Source of the DNA: Paraescarpia echinospica
Taxonomy: Eukaryota > Annelida > Polychaeta > Sabellida > Siboglinidae
Assembly: GCA_020002185.1 (NCBI GenBank)
Contig: CM034543.1
Span: 55,039,535-55,103,534, forward strand
Direction of reading: 5' to 3'
Length of the DNA: 64,000 nucleotides
This document shows positions 13,801 to 27,300 of the stretch, piece after piece. A program made the translations under genes and the position numbers. The notes under the pieces were generated by a model, which saw only the letters and a program-made list of their open reading frames with translations, ran no database searches and was not told the DNA's origin. The number at the start of each line of letters is the position of its first letter. Within the stretch, counting starts at the first letter, position 1.

Positions 13801-16800
13801 TTTAGTTCACTTCTTTTGTTTACTATGCTCCTTGCATTTAAACAAATGCATTTATATCCTGATTCAGAACAGTTTTCCAGGCTGTTCTTTGCCGATTTAT
13901 TTCTGCTGTCTTTATCTATGCCTACAGTTTCAGGCTTCTCTGTGAATCCCCCCTGCGAATCTAGTTTAAATAGATGCAGCCTGTCCCACTGTCAACAGAT
14001 TGCAGCAAGTTCTCTGAGAAAACTGCTGCCCCCTTTCCACTTAGATGTAGGCCATCTCTCATGTACATATCTTCCCTCCCAACAAAGTATCCCCATAAAT
14101 CTACGAATCCCACCCCCTCTTCTTTACACATCTGCTCAACTAGTGCGTTGATCGCCATCCTCTTGCAGTTTCTATATGTCGGCCCCCTTCCTCCCATTAC
14201 TGGCAAAATTCCTGAGAGGATAATCTGTTCTACTCTTGTCTTCTTTAACTTCTTCACTAACTGTCTGTACTTCTGAACTATCCCAGTTGTTCCCTCCCTC
14301 TCTGCGTTATTTGTCCCTACATGTACTAGTATAGACCCTCCCTTGCCATGCCCCAGTACCTTCTCTACCCTTTCAGTTACATGTTCTATCCTAGCCCCCG
14401 GTAGACAAACAACGACGTCCTCCCCCTCGCTTAGAGTCTTATCTGTCTTTCTCATAATCGAATCGCCCATAAACACCCTCTCTTTCCTCATTGCCCCCTC
14501 AATCACTGCCTCAGTGTAGCTCTTTCTACGGTTTGCATCTGTCTGGTTGTAATCTTGTTCCCCTGTCTTCTGCTCTCCCGTCACAATCTCGTCCGTTCCA
14601 TTCTTTCCTGACGCTGTTTCTCTTGTCACCTTTCTTCCTGTCATCGTCCCTCCCGACTTCTCTTCTGTCACATGTACTCTCACTTCCTTTCTTCCCGTCA
14701 TCTTTCCTCCCATTGCATTTCCTTCTCTCCTCTCCCGTCTCTTTTTCCCTCCTACCTCTTTCTCTACGGTCACTTTCTCTCCTGCCACCTTCACACCTGT
14801 CACATTTCCTGCCGTCGATCCTCCACTTTCTTCCCCTCCGATCACCTTCCCTCCTCTCAGTCTCCTTTCCTCGGTCTTGTTGCCACTACTCTGCTCCTTC
14901 AGTTTCACAGTATTCCCAACTTTATCCCTGTCGTCTCTCTCCATTCCATCTGTCTCCTTGCTGATTCTCATCTCCATCCCCTTCACAATATCTACCAACC
15001 TAGCTACCTCTTTCTCCAGACATTTCACCTTCCAACACCCCACGCACTGAAAGGTGAATCCCTCTTCCTTGGTTTCTGTCCATGACTTCGTACAGCCGGA
15101 TAAGGCAAAATCTACCCAACTGTGGCAGTCGTCGCACACCAAGTGTCTCTTTGCCTTGACTTGCCGCTTGCAAGGCGCCATATCAGAATTTATTTAATAA
15201 TAATAATCTAATTAGCTATTTAAAATAGTTTTGTCAACTGTGTTTACACTATTCACTGTCTATGTAGTCTTTAAGAAGACTGTTTTCTGTGCACAAATGT
15301 TACACTTTTCGTAAGATTGCGTACGCTAGACTGCCTTATTTATTTAGGTTATACAGCGCCCTAGCGAATAAGAGAGACACTAGCTACATAAACTTAGTTC
15401 GCCCGATTATCGCAAATGCTTAATTTTAACAACAAAGCTACCTTATAAAAATGTCTAGCAGGTACTGACTTACACAGATATTATCTTATGTAGGTAGTTT
15501 ATGGTTGTTACTTTATCACCTATATATTCTACCACATAACGAGGTTTGTTAAATCTTGTTTACAAACTTATCGTAGCCGTAAGCTAACGTACCCTATTAT
15601 CACTCACTAGACTAAAGTGTCCTAAAATACTTTATCTAACTAACTTTAAGCACAACTGCTACTCAATATATGTTTACTGCTACTTTATGAATTATATTAA
15701 GGCAAGAATAATACTTATCAATCAGTAATTCCACTTGCTTATGAACTTTGATACACCACCAGTTTCAACGATCTATCTCCGCCAAATATAGCCTCCCAGT
15801 TCATGGATATGTGTGGGAAATGTGGAAACGCAGGCTGAAAAATGCACCCCATACTAAATCAACCACGCTACGGGCGTAATTACTAAACATTTATGCCAAA
15901 GATTGAATTGTACGATGAGCAGATAGCGGTCCAGACGTAAATACTGGCAGCTGGGGCCAACCGTCTTGTCGTACGTCTACTGCAGCACTTACTTCAGCGA
16001 ACGTGCGCTGTAAACGAAAATTGTCGTGTTACGACGCACATGGTCGTCTGTGCAGCCCGCACTCACAGGCACTGGAGCAAATAATGATTTCATGAATGCC
16101 ATTTCTGCGTCCAGACTGCTAAAGGAGCAAACCTTTGTCAACGTAATGCCCGCCGATTGGCAAGCGAGTCGCTTTAAAACGCACGGATTGCTCGCGAAGA
16201 TCATAATTAATTAAATCTGGCGATGCAAGCCACGTCGTGTGTGGCGAGAGAAGAACTTGCGTTCCAGTTACCGACCACCAGCCTGCGATATGTAAGAGAC
16301 AGCCTGGATAAAATAAAATAAGTGCGGGGTGTCATGTACACTGGATGTATTCCTGCGAAGAATGTCGCTAACAAAACGAACTGAATAATACTATTATATA
16401 ACAATTATATGTTTAATGTAAATTTGGACAACACTTATCTGGGATCAGATATATCACTAGGTAGCAATAGCCGAATTATTATTATCTTCCCATAAGGTAA
16501 TGTTTGTAGTTATCACAAGTCGCATTTATTATTTAGAAACTAAATATTATTATAATGATCATTTGTACATATAATAGTTATCTTGTTATGAATCGTTTTA
16601 CCAGTATCTATATCAAGACAGGTTAACGGTTTTATATAATATGTTCCACGCATATGGTTTATAATGTTCTAACTAATCCTTTCTTACGCCGAACAACGTA
16701 TTAGCTGCGCAGTTCGAGTGCGCATGTCGGTGACGTACTTCCGGTTGCCCCAAGAGCGGTTGGTCTGCCAATTAGAGGTGGAAGACGACAGCAGCTGAAC

Positions 16801-19800
16801 GCGAACTCAATTAGGAGTCGGCACGATCGACAGGCTTAAAATCGATGCTCGCTAAAGCATCTTAATTACTCAAGTTCCCGATGGAGGGGTGCCAAATCCA
16901 GGAAAAGTTCATTATTCATCAAATAAGTCGATACAGAGGCGAGCGAATGTCGTCGTCAAAGGGTGGAGGGATGCAATGAAAAACTGACAATAGCCCGTTG
17001 GATTTATGGCGTAATCAGTACGTGCTTTAAATAGCTCACATGCGGATCATTGGCGACTGGTCGATTAAAGAAGTCCAAGGAATACCCCTATAACCAAAAT
17101 AGCAGCATAGCTTACTAATGGTTTAAAAAATAAATAATGTTTTAATGTCATATTAAGTCAATTTTGTTTGACCATTGTCATAATAAATATGTGTATCCAT
17201 CAGGTTGCACGTGTTAAAATAATTTTTGAATATAACTCAGCCAAACAATATGAACCGTCTAGTGTCTTAAAAACACTTATTGCATTGCAATGACATGCAT
17301 TGATTATTCGTCTAGCACTCAAGACATATTGAGGTGTAAATTCGACTGATTACTTGCACTTCATAAGATAAAACCTACATTCACTGAACATACCTATTTA
17401 CAATCAGTTTCCACTCTCGGAGAAGAAACTCCGCATTTAGGTCCCATCTCAAGTTTTCACATGTATCAGATAAAATCTTCCATGTTTCAGGCGTCACTCA
17501 AAAACATTTCTCGTTTCATGGATTATCTCCTTTTTAGAATTTATTTTCAATTGTTTTTTCCATGTCCCTCCATTGCCCATTTTAACTGTTCCACTATGAA
17601 TCACAACTTCCATGTTGATTGGTCAATAATCGCGTCATTGACGTACCTTCCGGTTTATTTGTATATTCTGCAATCACTATGCAGGACTCGTATCGATTTT
17701 GTATAGAGGGGCAATCTACAACATTGCTGTTTAACAAACACACGGAACAAACATAACAAACATACGAATATCTGGTGTAGCGTTACGTGAATTTACCCCA
17801 CCGTCTAACATGTTGATCACAAAGAATATCAACTTATAATTTAGTATTCCGTTATATACATTGAAAATGTCAATATAATTGGAAGAAATCTAAATAGTTA
17901 TCCAAAGTGACATATTTGCAGTAATGAAACACTTAGGGGTTACCGATCAGCAGTCAGACAAGTGGAATTACCTACGGTCGTGTGGCTGTATAAGAACAGT
18001 ATATTAACGTACAATTGTCTTTATAACCTAATTCCATGTGCAACGTTGATATTATATTAGCGATTTGAAGCTTACTTGATATCTGCCTAATTAATTGTAA
18101 TATCGGTATTAACTGGGCGGTGGGATGATTTTGAAAAATCCGAGAAATGAAAGTGTGAACCTCTATATGGGGTTACGATATATACAGTTCAGAAAGGTCG
18201 GTATTAGTAGAGCAAGTGTATTTATAACATGTTCGTGCGGTTTAATAACGGCTTAAATTAAACTCCGATATTTCATCAAAGGCTTCTTAACAGGATTATC
18301 GAACGCATTTCAAAAATGTTCGCCAGAACAAAATGCCTCACACGGGCACGAGCGGCAGACGCTATAAAAGAACTGTCGTATTATACACGGGTGTTTGGTC
18401 AGCTTTAATAATTGGAACATCGCTTTTTCGACTTTTTTTAAGTACGCATTAACACGCAGTGACATGTGGCCAGTTGAGACGCGTGATTAGTGAGACGTTA
18501 ATGAGCGGTGTTAGAACCTGCCATGACCACTGCAAGCAAGATACATTGAAGATGGAGAGCCTTCAACGTCTGATGTGACGGATATGGATATTTAATGCCA
18601 TGTTTTTTACGAAGTTGATCAAAATCTGACATGAGCTGTAATGAACTTCGTAGCTTTTTTACTGGATGGCTTAAAAATATATATTTCCAGAAACTTCTGC
18701 ATTGGCAACGCTGTGAATATGGATTGCACCGGTACGTTATGTTTGTTAAATAACATTTAAATGATTTGTTATTTGGTCTAATTTATCACCAGCATCGATT
18801 TCAAATAGTCTACTAATGACACTGCTACAAGTTGGTTTATGGAAACCTATATCGAACATAAGGTTGATTACTCCACGACACACAAGACCAAAGTATTACT
18901 CAAGCCTGCGAGCTTATTGTTTAAACATAGGCTGGACGCCCGTCTTGTTTTGAAATAATGTTCTTAATGTTATAGTATATATGCTGAAAGAACACTGCCC
19001 GCAAAATTCCTTTTAATAATCCTGTGTTTGCAATATGACTATTGTGCTCGCAAAATGTTCAAATTACAAACAAAATAAATATTCAAATTGTGTACAGCCA
19101 CCATTGACACTTATTGCCGAAACACGCGTCCCTACTAGGAAATAAAATTGAAGTTGGCAGGTTCCCATGTTCGTGAACGCAAAATGAGACCACGTACAGA
19201 TGATTCAGTAAAATGTGTGCTAATAATTATCACCCTTGACTGATTCCGGTGTAACGGGCCCAGAGTGGTGCCGTCCCTGAAGTAGGTCTTGTAGAGGATC
19301 GCGCCAAGTGTAGACATAGCTTCTAAGGCGGTTTGTTTTAGAGATACAGTTAAATTCAATATTTTAATTGTTATAATACATAATATAACCATAAACGTAA
19401 TACATTGTGCAACTACCTGCATAGTAAACTTAATAGAAAAAAAACAAAAAAATATACGTTTTACATGGCAGCTACTTAATGATCAAAGGTTGAAGGTCAG
19501 AGGGTAATGTCAGTTTGTTAACAGTGCTTGCGCGAATGCGTAGAACGAAAACACCTACTTCTAGCACGGGACTACTCTGGGCCTATTACACCGGGTAACT
19601 GAACATACAAACTCGTTTGAATTTGTGTTCTGTTTGTTCCCAGCTCGACGCCGCTTTGACCATGGACGCCGTGTCGGTCATAGTAAAGGGTTTGAACCAG
19701 CTACTGCAAGAAAACAACAATCGCTTCCGGTCGACCTTCCGTCAAGGTCACATGTACAACAACAACAACCGAGGAATCCATTGCAAAAACAAGAAGGAAC

Positions 19801-21271
19801 GACAACGACCGGTGCCGTTTGACCACGGACCAGACCTCATGAAAGCTTTCAGATCCGTGAGTACTGCACTTCTTCCGCTCTTATTCTTAATCGTGCATTT
19901 GCTGCTACTCATGCTCCTCTTGTTCCTACTCATGCTCCTGTTCTTACTCGTGCTCTTGTTCCTACTCATGCTCCTGTTCCTACTCGTGCTCTTGTTCCTA
20001 CTCATGCTCCTGTTCCTACTCGTGCTCTTGTTCCTACTCATGCTCCTGTTCCTACTCGTGCTCTTGTTCCTACTCATGCTCCTGTTCCTACTCGTGCTCC
20101 TGTTCCTACTCGTGCTCCTGATCCTACTCGTGCTCTTGTTCCTACTCATGCTCCTGTTCCTACTCGTGCTCCTGTTCCTACTCGTGCTCCTGTTCCTACT
20201 CGTGCTCTTGTTCCTACTCGTGCTCCCGTTCCTACTCATGCTCTTGTTCCTACTCGTGCTCTTGTTCCTACTCGTGCTCTTGTTCCTACTCATGCTCCTG
20301 TTCCTACTCGTGCTCTTGTTCCTACTCATACTCCTGTTCCTACTCGTGCTCTTGTTCCTACTAATGCTCCTGTTCCTACTCGTGCTCCTGTTCCTACTCA
20401 TGCTCCTGTTCCTACTCGTGCTCTTGTTCCTACTCATGCTCCTGTTCCTACTCGTGCTCCTGTTCCTACTCATGCTCCTGTTCCTACTCGTGCTCCTATT
20501 CCTACTCATGCTCCTGTTCCTACTCGTGCTCCTGTTCCTACTCATGCTCCTGTTCCTACTCGTGCTCTTGTTCCTACTTATGCTCCTGTTCCTACTCGTG
20601 CTCTTGTTCCTAGTCGTGCTCTTGTTCCTACTTGTGCTCCTGTTCCTACTCGTGTTCTTGTTCCTACTCGTGCTCCTGTTCCTACTCGTGCACCTGTTCC
20701 TACTCGTGCTCTTGTTTATACCCGTGCTCTTGTTCCTACTTGTGCTCCTGTTCCTACTTGTGGTCTTGTTCCTACTCGTGCTCCTGTTCATACTTGTGCT
20801 CTTGTTCCTACTCGTGCTCTTGTTCCTACTCGTGCTCTTTTTCCTACTTGTGCTCTTGTTCCTACTCGTGCTCCTTTTCTTACCCGTGCTCCTGTTCCTA
20901 CTCGTACTCTTGTTCCTACTCGTGCTCTTTTTCCTACTCATGCTCCTGTTCCTACTCGTGCTCCTGTTCCTACTCATGCTCCTGTTTCTACTCGTGCTCC
21001 TGTTCCTACTTATGCTCCTGTTCCTACTTATGCTCCTGTTCCTACTCGTGCTCTTATTCCTACTCGTGCTCTTGTTCCTACACATATTCTTGTTCTTCCA
21101 CGTGTTCTTGTTCCTACTCGTGATATTTTTCCTACTTGTGCTTTTGTTCCAACCCGTGCCTTTGTTCCAAGTCGTATTACTTCGCGCTCTTGTTTCTGCT
21201 CGTGCTCTTGTTTGTACTCTTGCTCTTTTGTCTAATCTTGCTCTTGTGCCTATTCGTGCTCTTGTTTTTAT

Positions 21272-21308
<37 letters not shown>

Positions 21309-24300
21309 GCTGGTGCTGCATTTCGGATTGTTAAAATAGATAACTGGCAACACATACACACGATGCATACACACGCACGCATGCATGCACGCACACACAC
21401 ACGCGCGCGCGCATGCACGGACACACACACAAACCCAGTGTAAGTAGTATTCACTGATACTGTGTTCTCTCTAAACCCCATCCATTGTAGGTACCGTTCC
21501 CCGGAATGACGGGACTGGTGGCCTTCGACGAGAGGGGACAACGCATAAACTACTCGCTCGACCTACTCGAGCTGAACCTCGACCGGGAGCCGAGGAGGGT
21601 GGGTAGAGAGCCTATTTTTTTTCGAAATTCCTCGTTGGTTAACGGTTCTTGCAGTGATTAGGGTTCGGACTGCTCATATGTCCGGCATAAAAAATCACGT
21701 ATGAATACGGGAAACCATCTTCTGCGTTTGGTGTCTGTATCTAGTGCTGCATGGAGGTGGCGCACTGTTGTCTATAATTATAATAATAACTGTGATCTAG
21801 TGAACATGGAATTGAGTACAATAGATCCAGGGTGTGCGTGTGTGCGTGTGTGCGTGTGTGCGTGTGTGCGTGTGCGTGTGTATGCGCGCGTTTTTATATG
21901 CGATATTATCCTCCTTGTAACTATTACTAAATCACTTTCCTTTAGGTTTTCTTCAAAAAAGGTAATACAATAATTTAACACAATACATGTTTGTCGCAAG
22001 AATTAAGTGTGATTGTGCGTGTTCGGCGGCCGTCTTTGGCGCAGATCGGCACATGGAAGTCGCAGGAAGGTCTCACCGTGGATACGGAACTCCTCAAACA
22101 GGAGCCACGGAAGGAGGAACCTGGAAACAAGACACGCACTGTCATTAGCATTCTGGTCAGTAACGTCCAGCATCGGTCTGTCATTCCGCATGACTGTATC
22201 TAAGCATTGCTGCTCTTGAACGTATTCACAAACAGGGGTTGCGTAATTCAAATATACCAACATGTAAACATTTATAAGAAACAGTTAAGTTTGTTTGAAT
22301 ACATACGTTGGTGTAACATGATACGTTAACTATAGTCACTGTTCATAACCGCAACATTTGCATTTGTCATGATGTGTCCTGTCTTAGGAATATGCGCAGT
22401 AAACAAATTGATCTACCTCTTTGACCTTTCATCAGTTGTTTTGCCATATGTTAGTTTCTCTTTTCTTGGAAATAATTACATAAGTTATTACATTTATGTA
22501 TACATTATGAATTGCAAAAATAAAAAAAATAGTATTGGTGCAAATTTCCCTAGAAGCAAGTCAAACCTCTCTAGAAGCAATGGCTTCTGGGGTGGTCCTA
22601 GTAGGGACCTACTTCCGGCACGTGGAGACATTTTAGTGAGTTCGCCGGGGCCGTGTTTCAGTCTGCCCCGTACCTGATGGAGAAGCGAGAGCCCGAGGAC
22701 GGAGTGCCTTTGGTCGGTAACGATCGCTACGAGGGATACTGCGCCGAGCTCGCTTTTAAGATCGCCGACATCGTCGGCTTCGACTACATCATCCGACTCG
22801 TGAAGGACAACAAGTATGGACAGATACTGGACGACGGCAACTGGAGCGGAATGGTGGGAGAGTTGAGTCGAGGGGTAAGTGGACATGGCATGCGCTGTGG
22901 GTTCAATTAGCGTGCTATCGGGGTGCAACAAGGAAGAAAAGTCGAAATTGGGTGGAGAGCGGAGTTGAGGAGTAAGAGCACATGTTAATTCATTTGAGTT
23001 CAATTAGGGCGCTGGTGGGATGCAACAAAGGTGAAATTACATCATGGATGGAGAGCGGAGTTGAGGTCTAGCTAGTTGTCGTGAATGCTGCAATATCATT
23101 GATTTATGACAGCTCATCAAATGGTCAAACTTATGGAAGACAGATTGTGGTCATTACCAAAGTGTATATCGTTATCAATTAACGAGACGGGACCGACATT
23201 AAAGCGAAGGTATCTATCCCATTACACAGAATCAGTGTCGAGAGGTAACTATTACCACGAAGTTCATTGGATCGGTTATATTTGGGGTCAGGACAGTGGG
23301 AGTCGGTCAACTTCAAACGTGCTTCCAGTTTGCGATTTGGTTAAGAATTTTATATTGAAAGAAATATAAACAGACTGCCTCTGTTAAATTTGATGTTCGA
23401 TCCACTAGGACATTCATTATTGAGAGCCAGTGGTGTGTACGGCTGTGTTACGTACTTCACTACGGATCAACGTCATCCAGTACCCCAAGAAACTGACAAA
23501 CTCGCTGATCCCACACGTAATGAAATTATTAACGACACGTCCAACATGGCGGTTACATCCCAGGCCATAACGTGACATTGTGGTCTTCGTCGATTACGGA
23601 AGTTGAAACACGATGTTTATTTTGTTAAGCCTACGCGTGTCGTATCTTATAGCACTCAGACTAATTTCTGTCTTAGGTTTCTAATTTGCGTAGAATTTTG
23701 TTTGATTTTGGGGGTTTACTGCAAACCTGCAAAATTAAGCAAAATTCTTTGTGAAAACGATATAAGTAAATACTAATATTAAGATAGAAATCAGTTTGAG
23801 TAATTATGCAGACAACAACACTGTTCTTTAGGACTACCTTTGTTGTTTGACTATCTATAACTTAGACCTTTACTTTAACTTTGCCCTTGACACCAACCAT
23901 GACTTTGACCTTGAATTCGACGTTGACCTAGACGTTGAGTTCGACATTGACCTTGACCTCATCCTTGACGTTGCAGGAGGCCGACCTTGCCATCGCGCCG
24001 CTGACAACGACGTCGACGCGGGAGCGACTCATCGACTTCTCGAAGCCGTTCATGAGCCTCGGCATCAGCATCATGATCAAGAAGCCGGAGAAACAGAAGC
24101 CGGGCGTCTTCTCGTTCATGGATCCGCTCTCGTACGAGATCTGGCTGTACGTGATCCTCGCCTACGTCGGCGTCAGCGTCGTGCTGTTCGTCGTCAGCCG
24201 CTTCAGCCCGTACGAGTGGCAGATCGAGGATAGCGTCAACGGGCCGACGTTCACCAACGACTTTACGATCCTCAATAGCCTCTGGTTTGCCCTCGGTGCT

Positions 24301-27300
24301 ATAATGCAGCAAGGATGTGATATTTCCCCAAGGTTGGTGTGGATAGCGGGCTGCTGCCGGTCAATCGCGGTGATCGACGTTGTCTATAGTGCCACGTCCG
24401 TGCGAGGATGCCACGGTGGTAACAGCGAACGGGTGGTCGCGGCGTCTCAACGCTCCCGGACATCCGCTCGCTGCCCCGGTCGCGCACTTCTCGCGGATTG
24501 GCACGCCGACCTGTCCATATCGCGACGGCACGCAGGCATTAACGCGCGAGCGAGCTGTACGCATTTTAAGTCATCCGCTTGCCACACCCTCCAACTGCTC
24601 TCGTTACATATCCCGCTGTACCGCCGCTTCCCATCCCGCGATGTCCTACGCGCACCGGTAACATCCCGTTAACACAGGAACTTGCTGCTTTGGGTAGCTA
24701 CCACAACAAGCAGAGTGCACGGCGACTGTCATTCCCAGCACGCTTTGCGCGAGGCGCATTTGTTTTTGTATAGAAGTAAACGCCGTTTGACTACTGTAGA
24801 TTAGATCAGGAGTTTTCAAATTATATATTATTTTTTTACATCAAAACTCGCAAAGCTATATACGTCAGCATAAACTCGGGTTTGTTAACGAACGTGTTAC
24901 TAGAAAAATACTGCACCATGAACAGAAACACAATTGCTGGTTCTATATGTAGGTCAGTACGTTAAATATGCACTCTTCCAAAGTCATTTGTGATATCCTC
25001 TTCACTGCACCTACATTGTCCCTCCTTCCTACATGTGCACACAACCGCCCTCATTTCCCAACACGATCTTCCCGGTCTTATCCTCTGATCTATTGCACTG
25101 GGCGGTCGACTCAAAATGCGTACGTTGCACGATTTGACGCACACAATTTTGCAGAAGTATCACTTCTTGGTACGTTTAGCATTGCTGCTGCGTTGACGAG
25201 ACTAGTTCTGCACGCCAATGACGATTCCACAAGCTGCCGCTAGGCGGCGCTGTCGTGCAACATGCAATTGATCAGCTTCGCGGAGCACACGAAACGCTCT
25301 CTGTTGTAGTCGTTGAAATTATTTTCGAAATCTTAATATAAATTGACTAAAGACATATTGCAGCAAAAAAGCAGTATTATCCAGTATAACAATTATTCAG
25401 CTTTAGGAACATTATGTAGAATATTAGCCATCATATTCAGCAAACATAGAAATCAAAAGAGACATACATAATACATTATGCGCTAGATAGCTAATTTAGT
25501 GCAGACTGCCTTTGGCAACCAATGGAAAGATAGCTATGCACCCAAAATATTCAAGAAATAACGACCAACGTAATTTTCCTGCCTGTTGAGAAGCGATTGA
25601 CACTGGGTACATAATTATAATTAAGCGCGTTTCTCTTGCTTACGCTTCCTGATTTGTTTCGTAGACGACGAACGTTGGTTTGGGCGACGCTGCATTCGTC
25701 TGGCTATTTATTTAATGGTATTTTTTAACGTGTTCGTTCTGTTGAGACTGTTGAAAATGTAACGGACTGTTTGGTAAGTACATATATGCGCTCAATCTTT
25801 TCGCTTCTTGACGTTTTCTCTGTGTAGAAACCGGATTGAATGTGGCCTATTTTAAAACCATAATCATTTGTTGCTGCATAACACATGTTGATGTACAAAT
25901 GATGCCTTCCTCTGAACTAATCGTACACACGATGTTTGTTATTGTATACAGTCGCTCTCGATCTTGTGTCTTCTATTTTCTTTCTCTCACACCCCCCACA
26001 CACACACATACACACACGCACACTCACGCACATGCGGACACAATAGGACACACACACACCCCCCACACACACCCACACACACATACACGCACACGCATAC
26101 ACACACACATACGCACGCACGCACGCACGCACACGCGTACACGCGGATACACACTCTTTCTCACACACTCTCCCACCCCCTCTATATTTTTCCCTCCTCC
26201 TATCCTCCCTCTGCCTCTTAATCTCTCGTCATTTATATTGCATCAATTAAGCTATGCCCTCTCTTTGTGTTCAATTCTCTCTTGTTCACTGCTTCACATA
26301 ATCCAACTATCGCTTTCTTAATATACCACTCATCGTCCACCACTCATATCCCTGCCATGATATGTATATTCACCTATCTCCTGTTACCGTCCACCAGTTT
26401 GTTCTTACATACTGTTTTCCGTTCTGTCAATCTCTTCAGCCCGCGTTCACCAAAACACCGACACATTTAGCCCTTACGCACGGTAGCACGCTTATCACAC
26501 ACAAGCACGCACGCACGCACTTATGTGCAAAAATAATTAGATAATATATAATATAATAATATAAACAATAAAATATTGCAATTCTGGAATATTGCTGCAC
26601 AAGTCATATATCAATACGTTGATAACGTAATTTGTATATCTAATGCACAGCATTACATGTATCATCAATATAACTAAATAATAACGTACAACTGCACTAA
26701 CTACATAACTGCAATGATACCGTTGGCCACACAACAAACACCGTGAGTAGTATAATATTTTCTCGATACTCACGAGAACGTAGAATAACTTGTGTGAATT
26801 GCTACACTAAAACCATCTATGCTACCCAGTGACTGTTCATGTGAGTCTCGGTTCTAGGTCCATGTCTGGGCGGATTGTCGGCGGGGTGTGGTGGTTCTGT
26901 ACATTGATCCTTATCTCGTCCTACACGGCCAACCTGGCCGCCTTCCTCACGGTAGAACGGATGTTAACACCGATCGAGTCGGCCGATGATCTCGCCAAGC
27001 AGACGGTCATCCAGTACGGCACGCTCAGCTCCGGGTCGACGCAGGGCTTCTTCAAGGTACGTCGCGTGACACGCATACGAGTAATGACGTCGACGAATTA
27101 TTTGTGATGTCATCAACAGCAGTTACTTGCACTTCGTCTGCTACCATACTGCTTCTGGAGGTAACAGGAATACTACTATTACTATTACTACTACTACTAA
27201 TATTATAATAACATAATAACGACAACAACAAACATACATAATAATAATAATAATAATAGCAATAATAATAAATGTAAATAATAATAATACTGCAATACTA

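Larger units (their letters stand above)
10991..15400 (-). mobile_element. CR1-type non-LTR retrotransposon, nearly complete
   Basis: On the minus strand, 5' to 3', it has ORF1 (13961-15181), ORF2 with endonuclease and reverse transcriptase (about 13940-11089), then a 3' UTR with a perfect 10-bp-arm hairpin (11013-11039) and a 10-bp tail unit cttgttaaat repeated twice (10991-11010). The 5' limit is uncertain: AT-rich sequence up to about 15780 may be 5' UTR. ORF2 is broken, so the copy is probably inactive. It lies antisense in the gene 1 intron D/E. Confidence 0.88.

Noticed and set aside
18608..18652. 9-bp inverted repeat as a recombination or attachment site
   Set aside because: Arms tacgaagtt/aacttcgta with a 27-bp spacer are short and isolated; chance or a minor hairpin is more likely.
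19748..21541. 597-codon minus-strand RS/RN-rich frame as an SR protein
   Set aside because: Entirely the complement of an 18-bp repeat and of receptor exons E and F; period divisible by three explains its openness.
23935..23976. In-frame extension of exon I upstream (ATG at 23935)
   Set aside because: The gttgcag acceptor and the seamless join to exon H place the start at 23977; the upstream codons are the TTGACC tract.
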